DNA from: Streptomyces hygroscopicus subsp. hygroscopicus
Lineage (GTDB): Bacteria > Actinomycetota > Actinomycetes > Streptomycetales > Streptomycetaceae
Reading direction: 5' to 3'
Length of the DNA: 64,000 nucleotides
Assembly (NCBI RefSeq): GCF_030269125.1
Contig: NZ_BSSM01000007.1
Span: 124,001-188,000, forward strand
Below the pieces are notes generated by a model that saw only the letters and a program-made list of their open reading frames with translations, was not told where the DNA came from and did not search any database. Shown piece after piece: positions 30,893 through 39,667 of the stretch. Each line of letters starts with the position of its first letter. Positions within the stretch are counted from its first letter, which is position 1. Made by a program: the position numbers and the translations under genes.

Positions 30893-33367
30893 GTGGAACG
30901 CGCTGAGGAACGCCCCAGGGAGCAGGAGACCGGCGGCCGCGCGCCCGAGCCGGCCGATCTGGAGTTACTGGTGCACGGGGTGGGGGGCACGACCCCGGAG
31001 GAGATGCTGGGGCACGCGCGCACCGTCCGGGTCGCCGGGGACGACACGGCCGCCCTCTTCCGGCGGGCCGAGGACGCTTCGGACGGCGGGCCCCGCAGCG
31101 GGCCGGTGCAGGAGGCGTACGTCTGGTGCAACCTCACCTCCGGTGACGCCGGCCGCGCCCTGTGGCTGGTGCTGCTGCCGTTCATGGTGGTCAACCTCGC
31201 CCACTGGATGCGCCCCGCCGCCCCGGTCCGGCCGCGCACCGTCCGGCTCTACGGCCTCCTGGTGCGGCTGGCCGCCCTCACCCTCACGGTGCTGCTGGTG
31301 GCCGCCGCGTGCGAGGTCGCCCTCGACCTGGTGGCCTGGCAGTGCGCCGGCGTACCGGCCTGCGCCCAGCGCCATTTCTGGCTGGCCTTCCTCACCCCGG
31401 ACGCGGCCGAGGGGCCCGGGGTACGACGGTGGGCCGAGCTGCTCGGCACGTCCGGTGGCTGGTGGGCCCAGCCAGGACGACGGCTCGCGCTCGCGGCGGT
31501 GGTGCCGGGCGCGTTGGTCCTGCTGCTCTGGTATCTGTCGCACCGCACGTGGAGCGCGTACGAATCCCACCGGCCGCTGGTCCAGGAGGCGGACCGGGAC
31601 TCCGAGGCGGACCCCCGGCCGGACGCTGACGACAGTGCCCTGTCCCGGCCCGGCTTCTGGTACGGGCGCCGACTCGTCGCCCGGCTGCGCGCCGCCCACA
31701 CCGCCGCCGGCCTGCTGACGGTCGCCGCCGCCCTCGCCACCCCGGCGGCCCGCTTCGACCACCGGCCCGGCGGTCCCGCGGCACTGGACGCCCTCAGCTG
31801 GCTGCTGGCCGTCCTGCTGCTGGCCGTGGCGGGTACGGCGGTGGCCGTGGTGTGCCGCCGGGGCCGCGACGAGCGCCGTCTCGACCAGGAGCTGGACCGG
31901 CGCCTGGTACGGCTGCTCCCGCTCGGCGCGCTCGGCCTGCTGCTCCTCGCCGTGCTCTACACCGCCTGGTCCCGCCCCGGCTGGCGGTCGGCCGGCCGAC
32001 TGCCCGGAGACCCGGCCTTCGGAGGGCTGATGCTGGCGCAGGGCGCGCTGGTGGTGGTGCTCGGGGCGGTCGCGTGGGGGCTGCACCGCCGGGGGGCCGA
32101 CCACCGGGTGCCGCGCGAACGGCGCCGCGGCGTCGAGGAGCGCCGAGTGCCGGACGAGGAGCGCCACGAATCCGACCCCCACCGGCCACCCGCCCCCCGC
32201 ACCCGCATGCACGGCCTCGGCGGACCCGCCACCACGCTGCTCGCCTGTGCCCTGGGCGGGGTGATGTCCGGCGGGGTCGCCCAACGGGTCGCCGAGTGGC
32301 TGGACGGGAGCGGTGCCACACTCGCCGGGCCGCCGGTGCTGTTGACCTGGCAGGCGTCCATGATCCCGCCGCTTCTCGCGGTCCTGCTGGCCCTGGCGGC
32401 CCGGCTCGCCGCCGGCACCGCGCGGCTCGCCCGCACCGAACGCGACCGCGTACGCCGGGAGCACCCCGGCGAGCCCGAGGACCCCTCCCGCACCCGCGCC
32501 ATCGCCCACACCCGGGCCATGGCCGGGCTCACCGATCGCGCGCCCCTCATCCTCATCGTGCTCTCCGCCGCCACCCTGGTGCTCGGCGGCGGGGCGCTGG
32601 CCGGGGGCCTCATCAGCGGGAAGACGCCGGACGCGGCGGCGCGCGGCGCCGTGGACGCCGTACGGATCGCCGCCGCGGTCTCCCAGGGGCTGGGCTCCTG
32701 GCTGGTGGGGCTCGGGTTCCTGCTGTTCGTCACGTGGGGGCGGCGCGCCTACCGGGATCGCGGGGCCAGGAGGACGGTCGGCATCCTGTGGGACGTCGGC
32801 ACCTTCTGGCCGCGCGCCGCGCACCCCTTCGCGCCCCCGTGTTATGCCGAGCGCGCGGTGCCCGACCTGACATGGCGGATCGCGACGTGGACCGGGGCGA
32901 CCGGGGGCCGCCTGGTGCTGTCCGGCCACTCCCAGGGCAGCGTGCTCGCCGCCGCGGCGGCCTGGCAGCTGAGCCCGTCCACGCGGGGGCGGATCGCCCT
33001 GCTGACCTACGGCTCACCGCTGGAGCGGCTGTACGGCCGCTGGTTCCCGGCCCACTTCGGGCCCGCGGCGCTCGCCGGGCTGCACCGCGACATCGCGTGC
33101 TGGAGCAACCTCTACCGCCGGACCGACCCCATCGGCGGCCCGGTGCGCCTGCCCGCCGACGGCCACCCGCCCGTGGACCAGCCGCCCCTGCGCGACCCCC
33201 TCGCCTACGGCCGCACCACCGAGCACCCGCTGCCGGGACCGATCCTCGGCCACTCCGCCTACCAGGCCGACCCGGTCTTCGCCCGTGTCCGGGCCCACCT
33301 GCTGACCCGCCTCCATCCGGAACTCCCCGCCCCGCGCGAGGAACCACCGGCCGGACGGCGCTCCTGA
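30893..33367 (+). CDS. Large multi-pass membrane protein with serine-hydrolase domain
   Basis: An 824-residue membrane protein. The N-terminus has LELLVHGVGGTTPEEMLGHA, an oxyanion-hole-like HG-x-G-G of lipases. Then follow about 8-10 hydrophobic segments between residues 90 and 625, interrupted by charged loops. The C-terminal cytosolic part has a GxSxG elbow, LVLSGHSQGSVLAAAAAW (Ser near residue 680), a following YGSPLERLYG, and a late histidine (ILGHSAY). Together these look like one alpha/beta hydrolase domain split by a membrane insert. The substrate is probably lipid-like (inference). The GTG at 30893 follows GGGGGAA. It is convergent with the beta-helix/AAA gene, 15 bp apart. Confidence 0.75.
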   Translation: MERAEERPREQETGGRAPEPADLELLVHGVGGTTPEEMLGHARTVRVAGDDTAALFRRAEDASDGGPRSGPVQEAYVWCNLTSGDAGRALWLVLLPFMVVNLAHWMRPAAPVRPRTVRLYGLLVRLAALTLTVLLVAAACEVALDLVAWQCAGVPACAQRHFWLAFLTPDAAEGPGVRRWAELLGTSGGWWAQPGRRLALAAVVPGALVLLLWYLSHRTWSAYESHRPLVQEADRDSEADPRPDADDSALSRPGFWYGRRLVARLRAAHTAAGLLTVAAALATPAARFDHRPGGPAALDALSWLLAVLLLAVAGTAVAVVCRRGRDERRLDQELDRRLVRLLPLGALGLLLLAVLYTAWSRPGWRSAGRLPGDPAFGGLMLAQGALVVVLGAVAWGLHRRGADHRVPRERRRGVEERRVPDEERHESDPHRPPAPRTRMHGLGGPATTLLACALGGVMSGGVAQRVAEWLDGSGATLAGPPVLLTWQASMIPPLLAVLLALAARLAAGTARLARTERDRVRREHPGEPEDPSRTRAIAHTRAMAGLTDRAPLILIVLSAATLVLGGGALAGGLISGKTPDAAARGAVDAVRIAAAVSQGLGSWLVGLGFLLFVTWGRRAYRDRGARRTVGILWDVGTFWPRAAHPFAPPCYAERAVPDLTWRIATWTGATGGRLVLSGHSQGSVLAAAAAWQLSPSTRGRIALLTYGSPLERLYGRWFPAHFGPAALAGLHRDIACWSNLYRRTDPIGGPVRLPADGHPPVDQPPLRDPLAYGRTTEHPLPGPILGHSAYQADPVFARVRAHLLTRLHPELPAPREEPPAGRRS

Positions 33368-33382
33368 GGCCGACCGGAGTGC

Positions 33383-35821
33383 TCAGGGCAGTTCCGGCAG
33401 GTCCTGCGGGTAGAGGAGGGTCAGATCGTCGGTGCTCGGGTCCGGGAGTTGGGCGACGCGGCTCGCGTGGCGTTCGACCATGGCCTCGAAGGTCTGGCGG
33501 GCGGTGCGGCCGTTGCCGAAGGCGGGGCCCTTGGGGAGGTCGGTGAAGTACGTGAGCAGGGCCTCGGCGGTGCCGGGCGCGAGGCGGTACTCGTGCTCGT
33601 CGGACTGCTGCTCCACGATCCGCAGCAGTTCCTCCGGGCCGTAGTCGCCGAAGGTGATGGTGCGGGAGAAGCGGGAGGCCACACCGGGGTTGACGGAGAG
33701 GAAGCGCTCCATCTCCGCCGTGTACCCGGCGACGATCACCACCACCGCGTCCCGCTGGTCCTCCATCAGCTTCACCAGTGTGTCGATGGCCTCCTTGCCG
33801 AAGTCCCGCCCGGCGTCCTCCGGCGACAGCGCGTACGCCTCGTCGATGAACAGCACACCACCGTGGGCCCGTTGGAAGGCATCCTGGGTACGGATCGCGG
33901 TGGAGCCGATGTGCTCGCCGACCAGGTCGACCCGGGACACCTCGACCAGATGACCCTTGTCCAGCACCCCGAGCGAGGCGAGGATCTCACCGTAGAGCCG
34001 GGCCACCGTCGTCTTGCCGGTGCCGGGGGAGCCGGTGAAGACCAGGTGCCGCTTGACGGACGCGGCCTTCAGGCCCGCCCGCTGCCGGCGCCGGCCCACC
34101 TCGATCATGTCGGTCAGCGCCCGTACCTCGCGCTTGACGCTCTCCAGGCCCACCAACGCGTCGAGTTCGCCGAGCACGTCCTTGGACGTACGGGGCGGTT
34201 GCGCCGACTCCGGGGCGACGGCCGGCGGCTCCGGCTCGGTGCCGCGCTGCCCGGGGATCGAACCGAGCAGCCCGGGGGAGTGCGCCACCGTCTGCACGGC
34301 CGTCTCCCGCAGCGCCGGGGGCCGCAGGCTGCCGCTCTCGTCGCTGGTGCAGTCCTCCACGACCGGCCCCGAACCCGACCCGGTGTCCGGTCCGCCCTCG
34401 GCGAACTCGTAACCCCCGCGCGCGCACCGTTCGGTGCGGCACCTGCGCAGGGTGGTGCGGCAGCCGTCGATCACATGGAAGCCGTAGCCGCCGCTGCCGC
34501 TGACCCGGCAGTTCAGGAAGCTGCCCCGGCCGCCCGCCGAGACGTAGAAGCCGGCCTCGGCGGGGGACTCGACGGTGCAGCGCTCGATGGTCGGATCGGC
34601 GCCCTTGGTGACGATCACCCCCGTCTGGGTACCGCTCACCGTGCAGTTGCCGAGCGTGCCGCCGCTGCCGTGGTCCCGGAACCAGGCGCCGGTCGCCGCC
34701 TCCCGGATCCGGCAGTCGTCCAGCTGCGCGGTCGCCCCGTCGCTCACCGACACCGCCGTGTTGCGCACCTGGGAGAGGTCGCTGTCCACCACGTCCGCGC
34801 GCGAACCGCGGTCCAGCACGAACAGCGCGTCCGGCACGTCGTGCACCCGGCAGGAGTCCAGCACCGCGGTGGCGCCGTCGCTCACCCACACCGCCGGGTA
34901 GTCGCCGGTGCTGTCGAAGATCTCGCACTGGTTGGCGTCCACCCGGGTGCCCGGGTCCCACACCGACAGTCCGTTGCGGCCGAACTGGCGGATCGTCGTG
35001 CGGGTCAGCGTGAGCACCGAGCGCGAGCGCAGGTCGACCGCGTTCTCCGGGATGTCGTGGAGCCGGCAGTCCTCCAGCGTGAGCACCGCGTCCGTGTCCA
35101 GCGTGACGCCGTCGGCGGTGGTGCGGTGCACGTCGCAGTCGGTCAGGTGCGCGGTGGCGCGCTGGGTGACCTGCAACCCGGAGCCGCGCACCTCGTAGAT
35201 CTCGCAACCGACCGCCTCCAGGGCGGAGTTCTCGCCGGTCACGGTGAACCCGGTGCCCGAGGCGTGGTGCACCCGGCACCGGTCCAGGCGCGGATGGCCG
35301 CCGCCGCGGACCGCCACGCCCGCCTGACCCGCCGCCACGATCTCGCACTCCTCGAACACCCCGCTGCCGCCGTCGAGTACGGCGATACCGATGCCGGCCG
35401 GGTTGTCCACGGTCAGGCGGCGCACGGTCGGCCGGGCCGCGCCGCGCACCTCGACGCCGACCGCCGAGCGCGTGACGATCCGCACGTCCGTCAGTTCGGG
35501 CGTGCCCTCCTCGACCAGCAGCGCGGGCGCCGCCGCGTCCTGGCCCTCGACGTGCAGGTCGTGCACCACGGCCGAGGCCCGCACGGTCAGCGGCACCCCG
35601 TCCGTCGGCGCGATCCGCACCGAACCGGGTGAGCCCTCCGGCCCGCGGAGCGTCACCGCCCGTTGGACCACGAGGTTCTCCCGGTAGGTGCCGGGGGCGA
35701 TGGTGAGGACGTCGCCGTCGGCGGCTGCCTCCAGGGCGGCGGCGAGCGATGCGTACTCACCCGTGCGGCGCCGCCACCGCGACGTACCGGTGTGCGTCAC
35801 CTGGACCGTGCCCTGTGCCAT
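33383..35821 (-). CDS. Right-handed beta-helix domain fused to CbxX/CfxQ-type AAA+ ATPase
   Basis: An 812-residue two-part protein. Residues about 20-480 are a right-handed parallel beta-helix made of roughly 22-residue coils, each with a pattern such as AVLDSCRVHDVPDALFVLDR or GSFLNCRVSGSGGYGFHVID, as in pectate-lyase-like proteins. Residues about 545-800 form an AAA+ domain of the CbxX/CfxQ/SpoVK class with Walker A VFTGSPGTGKTTVARLYGEI, Walker B GGVLFIDEAYAL, sensor and arginine-finger segments. That AAA class includes EccA of type VII secretion and Rubisco activase. No signal peptide is seen. The helix may recognise a client that the ATPase remodels (inference). Confidence 0.85.
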   Translation of the reverse strand: MAQGTVQVTHTGTSRWRRRTGEYASLAAALEAAADGDVLTIAPGTYRENLVVQRAVTLRGPEGSPGSVRIAPTDGVPLTVRASAVVHDLHVEGQDAAAPALLVEEGTPELTDVRIVTRSAVGVEVRGAARPTVRRLTVDNPAGIGIAVLDGGSGVFEECEIVAAGQAGVAVRGGGHPRLDRCRVHHASGTGFTVTGENSALEAVGCEIYEVRGSGLQVTQRATAHLTDCDVHRTTADGVTLDTDAVLTLEDCRLHDIPENAVDLRSRSVLTLTRTTIRQFGRNGLSVWDPGTRVDANQCEIFDSTGDYPAVWVSDGATAVLDSCRVHDVPDALFVLDRGSRADVVDSDLSQVRNTAVSVSDGATAQLDDCRIREAATGAWFRDHGSGGTLGNCTVSGTQTGVIVTKGADPTIERCTVESPAEAGFYVSAGGRGSFLNCRVSGSGGYGFHVIDGCRTTLRRCRTERCARGGYEFAEGGPDTGSGSGPVVEDCTSDESGSLRPPALRETAVQTVAHSPGLLGSIPGQRGTEPEPPAVAPESAQPPRTSKDVLGELDALVGLESVKREVRALTDMIEVGRRRQRAGLKAASVKRHLVFTGSPGTGKTTVARLYGEILASLGVLDKGHLVEVSRVDLVGEHIGSTAIRTQDAFQRAHGGVLFIDEAYALSPEDAGRDFGKEAIDTLVKLMEDQRDAVVVIVAGYTAEMERFLSVNPGVASRFSRTITFGDYGPEELLRIVEQQSDEHEYRLAPGTAEALLTYFTDLPKGPAFGNGRTARQTFEAMVERHASRVAQLPDPSTDDLTLLYPQDLPELP

Positions 35822-36047
35822 GGCGTTGCTGTGCCCCCACCTCGTCGTACTGATGGCTGACGCCCCGTCGGGGCGGTGGTACCGGTGCGGGCCCGCGAGC
35901 GTGCCCGGCCGCTGGGCCTGCCCGTTCGTGTCCCCGCGTACCCGCGAGCCCTGCGGTGCGCCCGCCTGCGGGTTGTCGCCGAAAGCGCTTCGGCCGGTCC
36001 ACCGTAGCGTGTGCGCCCGGGGTGGGTTGACCACAGCCTGCCCGCGG

Positions 36048-36683
36048 TCAGCTGCCGGTGCCCGCCTTGCCCCAGTCCGGGCCCGCCCGGTCCCAGGCCT
36101 GCTCCCAGCGTGCGTACCGGCGGCGGACCATGCGCCAGACGGTGAGGCGCCGGGCGGTCTCGGCCAGGGCCGCGGCCACCAGGGCGGCGCCGAATCCGGC
36201 CAGGACGGCGTGGGTGGTCGCCGTGACGGAGTCCAGCGGGCGGGTCGTCACCCGGCCCTGCGGGTCCGTCCAGAGTCCGAAGCGCTCTCCGGCCCGGGGG
36301 GACTTCAGGCCGGTGAGGACCGGACCGCGGTGCGTGCTGCCGTCCGGCGCGGGCCAGTCGGCGACGACGCGGGTACGGGTCTCATGGACGCTTCTGGAGT
36401 CGAGGTCGCCCTCGGGTTCCCTGCCCAGGACGCGGACCACGGTGGCCGTGACCTGATGGTGGGTGTGCCGCTCCACGCGCGCGGCCCGCTGCAACGAGTC
36501 CTGGGCGGCGAAGCCGACCAGAGCGCCGGTCGCGGGCGCCGCCACGGCGATCAGGACCAGCGCCACGAGCGCCACCCACGCCTCGGCCAGATCGGTCGCG
36601 CGGCACAGCGGATTGCGTCTCCAGCGCCACAGACCCGTGACTGCCCGCATCTCCCCACCCCCACGTCCGCCGCGGTCGGTCAT
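36048..36683 (-). CDS. Rv1733c-like two-pass membrane protein
   Basis: A 211-residue protein with two transmembrane segments, one near residues 36-60 (VALVALVLIAVAAPATGALV) and one near residues 158-178 (HAVLAGFGAALVAAALAETA). Between them lies an extracytoplasmic domain of about 95 residues with TATVVRVLG and RAGERFGLWTDPQGRVTTRP. This is the layout of the Rv1733c family, a mycobacterial dormancy-regulon membrane protein of unknown function. A second ATG 11 codons in (MRAVTG) is an alternative start. It lies upstream of the beta-helix/AAA gene on the same strand, 226 bp away. Confidence 0.75.
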   Translation of the reverse strand: MTDRGGRGGGEMRAVTGLWRWRRNPLCRATDLAEAWVALVALVLIAVAAPATGALVGFAAQDSLQRAARVERHTHHQVTATVVRVLGREPEGDLDSRSVHETRTRVVADWPAPDGSTHRGPVLTGLKSPRAGERFGLWTDPQGRVTTRPLDSVTATTHAVLAGFGAALVAAALAETARRLTVWRMVRRRYARWEQAWDRAGPDWGKAGTGS

Positions 36684-36801
36684 GACCGCGACGTCTCACG
36701 CCTCTCCCGTGTCACCTCAACGACCGGGAACCGCCCCCGGGTTCCCCGATCGCCAAAACCGCCCGACCAGGGCGCCGCCCGCCCTGCCGCGGTTCTCGCG
36801 G

Positions 36802-37653
36802 CTACCGGCTATGGCTACCGGCCGCGCCCCGCTCCAGCACCCGCACCGGATCGCCGACCCGGATCGTGCCGGGCGTGAGCGGCACGAGGTTCTGCCCGAA
36901 GACGAGGCCCCCGTCGAACCTGCGGTGCCGGGCCAGTGTGTACAGCGGCTCGCGGCCGCGCGCGGCGGTGCCCTGGTCGGTGGTGGTCACCACACAGCGC
37001 CCGCAGGCGCGCGCCACGCGGAAGTCGACCTCGCCGACGGAGACGCGCGCCCATGCGTCCTCCGCCCAGGGCTCGGTGCCGCGGACCACGACACTGGGCC
37101 GGAACCGGTTCATGGGCAGCGGCCCCTCGGCGGCGTGACGCCCCTCGGCTATCAGGGAGTTGAGGGCGTCGAGGGAGGCCGAGGCGGTGACGAGCAGGGG
37201 GTAGCCGTCGGCGAAGCTGACCGTCTCGCCCGGCAGCGCGTACTCCGGGTCGACGGGGCGGCGGGAGGCCGGGTCGTCCAGATGCACCAGGCGTACGTCC
37301 GAGCCGAGATAGGCGCTGCACCAGGCGTGCGCCTCCGCCGCGGCCGGCACCGCCTCCACCTTCTGCCCGAAGATGTTCACCGGCACGGTCGCCGACGGCT
37401 GCGGCACCTCGACCGTCACCGCGGGCCGCCCGGACGCCGACAGACGCAGACCGCCGCCGGCCAGAGGCGCGGCGGCGGCCAGGGCGAGGCGCGGCTGCTC
37501 CCGCTGGGTGACGACCTTCCCCCCGGCGTCGATCAGCGCCCAGCGCCGGTCTCCGGCCAGCCCCCAGGGCTCCACCACGGCCGCTTCGGCCGCCAGGCCC
37601 TGGAACGCCTTGACCGGGTACAGATGGATCGACTGCACTTCGGCGATTTCCAT
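36802..37653 (-). CDS. MOSC domain-containing protein
   Basis: A 283-residue protein with an N-terminal MOSC beta-barrel region (VQSIHLYPVKAFQGLAAEAA and WGLAGDRRWALIDAGGKVVT) and a C-terminal MOSC domain that keeps the catalytic cysteine in RACGRCVVTTTDQGT near residue 228. MOSC proteins handle sulfur bound to the molybdenum cofactor or serve in N-hydroxylated substrate reduction (mARC, YiiM, YcbX). There is no ferredoxin domain here, so it resembles mARC, not YcbX. Role: reductive detoxification or sulfur transfer, not determined. The ATG at 37653 gives MEIAEVQSIHLYPVK. Confidence 0.88.
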   Translation of the reverse strand: MEIAEVQSIHLYPVKAFQGLAAEAAVVEPWGLAGDRRWALIDAGGKVVTQREQPRLALAAAAPLAGGGLRLSASGRPAVTVEVPQPSATVPVNIFGQKVEAVPAAAEAHAWCSAYLGSDVRLVHLDDPASRRPVDPEYALPGETVSFADGYPLLVTASASLDALNSLIAEGRHAAEGPLPMNRFRPSVVVRGTEPWAEDAWARVSVGEVDFRVARACGRCVVTTTDQGTAARGREPLYTLARHRRFDGGLVFGQNLVPLTPGTIRVGDPVRVLERGAAGSHSR

Positions 37654-37696
37654 GTCGCCATCGTGCCAGGTGCCACCGACAGCGGGAGCGCTTCGA

Positions 37697-38137
37697 TCAG
37701 TAACCCCGGTGGTGCGGGTTGTTGTACGGGTCCTGGTACGGCGCCTGCACGGGGCGTGGCGCGGCCGGGCGCATCGCCTCGTAGCCGGTGCCCGGCGCCA
37801 TCGGACGCTGCTGCGGGGCCTGCGGGCCGGGGTAGCCGCGCGGGGCGCTCGCCTGCTGCGGGATGTACGCCGTGGGCGCCTGGTGCAGCGGGACCTGCTG
37901 CTGCGGCTGGGGGTAGCCGTAGCCGGGGGCCGGGGGCTGCGGGGAGGGCGCGGCCGGGAGGGCGGGGAGGGCCGACGGCAGGGCGGGGAGGTGGTTGCCC
38001 GTGTCGTAGGCGGCGGGGACCCGGATCGGGGCGATCTGCGGGGTGCCCCGCTCGGCCACGAGGGAGTCGTAGATCGGAGTGTCCCGGAAGGAGGCGGAGT
38101 AGTAGCCGCCGCCATAGGTGGAGCGGGGGGAGGTCAT
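37697..38137 (-). CDS. Conserved Streptomyces protein, Pro/Gln-rich
   Basis: A 146-residue protein of unknown function. The first 50 residues are conserved in style (MTSPRSTYGGGYYSASFRDT, then PIYDSLVAERGTPQIAPIRV and PAAYDTGNH). The rest is disordered, rich in Pro, Gln, Ala and Tyr (YGYPQPQQQVPLHQAP). There is no signal peptide or membrane segment. It resembles developmental or cell-envelope-associated small proteins of Streptomyces, but no role can be assigned. It lies 43 bp upstream of the MOSC gene on the same strand; co-transcription is likely. The 299 bp on its other side hold the divergent promoter with the TerD gene. Confidence 0.7.
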   Translation of the reverse strand: MTSPRSTYGGGYYSASFRDTPIYDSLVAERGTPQIAPIRVPAAYDTGNHLPALPSALPALPAAPSPQPPAPGYGYPQPQQQVPLHQAPTAYIPQQASAPRGYPGPQAPQQRPMAPGTGYEAMRPAAPRPVQAPYQDPYNNPHHRGY

Positions 38138-38436
38138 GGCACATAACTTAAGCCCACGATGTGCTGGTTGGGGAGACCGATAAGAGGGTTGTTTTACGTG
38201 TCGGCGGTGACCAGGGTTACTCATTCCGAGCGAATTCGGCGAAAAAGGGCAGCGGTTCACGTATGGATCATGTAAGGAGCCAATGTTTCGGCGGGGTTAC
38301 CGGCGGTTGACCGGCGATCTTTCCGCTCCTCTCCCCGCACGGCAGTGGGAGTTCCGCGTGGCCGGGAATAGGTTGGACGTGCAGGGATGATCCGGACGTC
38401 CGCGGACACCGCGGGCGGGGAGGCGAGGGGGCTGCC
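38138..38436. promoter_or_regulatory. AT-richer divergent promoter region
   Basis: Nearly 300 bp between the Pro/Gln-rich gene and the TerD gene, of clearly lower GC (for example CATAACTTAAGC, GATAAGAGGGTTG, CGAATTCG). It should hold both promoters. A short ORF with an AAGGAG site lies inside it. Confidence 0.5.
38283..38390 (+). CDS. Candidate short ORF, 35 aa
   Basis: ATG at 38283 is preceded by AAGGAG with only 3 nt spacing. It opens MFRRGYRRLTGDLSAPLPAR and ends at a TGA at 38388. It has no recognisable domain and lies in the promoter region of the TerD gene. It may simply be leader sequence. Confidence 0.2.
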   Translation: MFRRGYRRLTGDLSAPLPARQWEFRVAGNRLDVQG

Positions 38437-39666
38437 ATGACGATGCCGAAGGGGTCCAACACACCGGTGCCGGCCACCGTGCTGCGGGTCGAACTGGGCC
38501 GGCGCCGGGGGGCCGGAGTACCCGACGTGGACGCCTCGGCGCTGCTGCTCGCCGCCGGGAAGGTCCGCTCCGACGCCGACTTCGTGTTCTGCGACCAGCC
38601 CGCGCATCCCTCGGGCGCGGTGCGCCACGAGGGCGGGCGGACCGAGGGCGCGCTCGTCGTCGACACCCTGTCCGTCGACCTCGCGCGGGTGGAGGGCGCG
38701 ATCGAACGGATCGTGCTCGCCGCCTCGGCCGACGGCGGCACGTTCGGGCAGGTCCCGGACCTGTACGTCGAGGTGACCGACCCCGCGAGCGGCCGGGTCG
38801 TCGCCCGCTTCGACAGTCCGGGCGCGACCGTGGAGACCGCCTTCCTGCTCGGCGAGTTCTACCGCCGCCAGGGCGGCTGGAAGTTCCGCGCCGTCGGCCA
38901 GGGCTACGACAGCGGACTCGACGGCGTCGCCACGGAGTTCGGCATCACGGTGGACGAGCCGCGGCACGGCGCACCGCCACTCGCGCCGGCGCCCCCGGCG
39001 CCCGTGCCACCGCCCCCTCCGCGGGCTCCGTCCGCCGTCCGCCCCTCCAGGGTCACCCTCACCAAGGCCGCCCCCTCCGTCTCGCTGGCGAAGCAGGGCG
39101 GTACCGCGGGCGTCCTGCGGGTGAACCTCAACTGGCGGACACGTGAACGGCTTTCGGGACGGGGCCCCCGCCGGTGGAGCGGCTACGGGGACCTCGACCT
39201 CGACCTGTGCGCCCTGTACGAGCTCGCGGACGGCCGCAAGGGGGTCGTCCAGGCGCTCGGCAACTCCTTCGGATCGCTGCACCGGCCGCCGTACATCCAT
39301 CTCGACGGCGACGACCGCACCGGCGCGCTGGCGAGCGGCGAGAACCTCACCGTCAACCTGGACCACCTCCGGGACCTGCGCCGCGTCCTCGTGTTCGTCA
39401 CCGTCTACGAGGGCGCCTCCTCCTTCGCCGGACTGCACGCCACCGTCACCCTCCGGCCGCAGTACGGCGCCCCCGTCGACTTCTCGCTGGACGAGTGCAC
39501 GGTGCCGTCCACGGTGTGCGCCCTCGCCCTGATCACCAACACGGGCGGCGATCTCGTCGTGCGGCGCGAGGCCCGCTACCTCGTGCCGGAGCGCGGGGTG
39601 AGCCCGCAGCGGACCGTGGACCGCGCCTACGGCTGGGGCATGAACTGGACGCCCGGCCGCAAGTGA
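38437..39666 (+). CDS. TerD-family protein, two-domain
   Basis: A 409-residue TerD-type protein. The first TerD-like domain (residues 1-175) starts MTMPKGSNTPVPATVLRVEL and contains ALVVDTLSVDLARVEGAIER and the conserved GFTVDEP-like GITVDEP. A proline-rich linker (residues 180-205) leads to a second domain (about 225-405) with WSGYGDLDLDLCALYELADG, where the DxDxD cluster binds calcium in TerD proteins, and GDDRTGALASGENLTVNLDH. The family is linked to tellurite resistance and stress or development in Streptomyces; the exact mechanism is unknown. It converges with the glycosyltransferase gene, 1 bp between ends. Confidence 0.85.
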   Translation: MTMPKGSNTPVPATVLRVELGRRRGAGVPDVDASALLLAAGKVRSDADFVFCDQPAHPSGAVRHEGGRTEGALVVDTLSVDLARVEGAIERIVLAASADGGTFGQVPDLYVEVTDPASGRVVARFDSPGATVETAFLLGEFYRRQGGWKFRAVGQGYDSGLDGVATEFGITVDEPRHGAPPLAPAPPAPVPPPPPRAPSAVRPSRVTLTKAAPSVSLAKQGGTAGVLRVNLNWRTRERLSGRGPRRWSGYGDLDLDLCALYELADGRKGVVQALGNSFGSLHRPPYIHLDGDDRTGALASGENLTVNLDHLRDLRRVLVFVTVYEGASSFAGLHATVTLRPQYGAPVDFSLDECTVPSTVCALALITNTGGDLVVRREARYLVPERGVSPQRTVDRAYGWGMNWTPGRK

Positions 39667-39667
39667 C

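Noticed and set aside
30893..36683. Serine hydrolase, beta-helix/AAA and Rv1733c-like genes as a single secretion or defence system
   Set aside because: Opposite transcription of the first gene, no shared promoter and no known partner domains (EccB-E, nuclease, TIR). Only the individual genes are reported.
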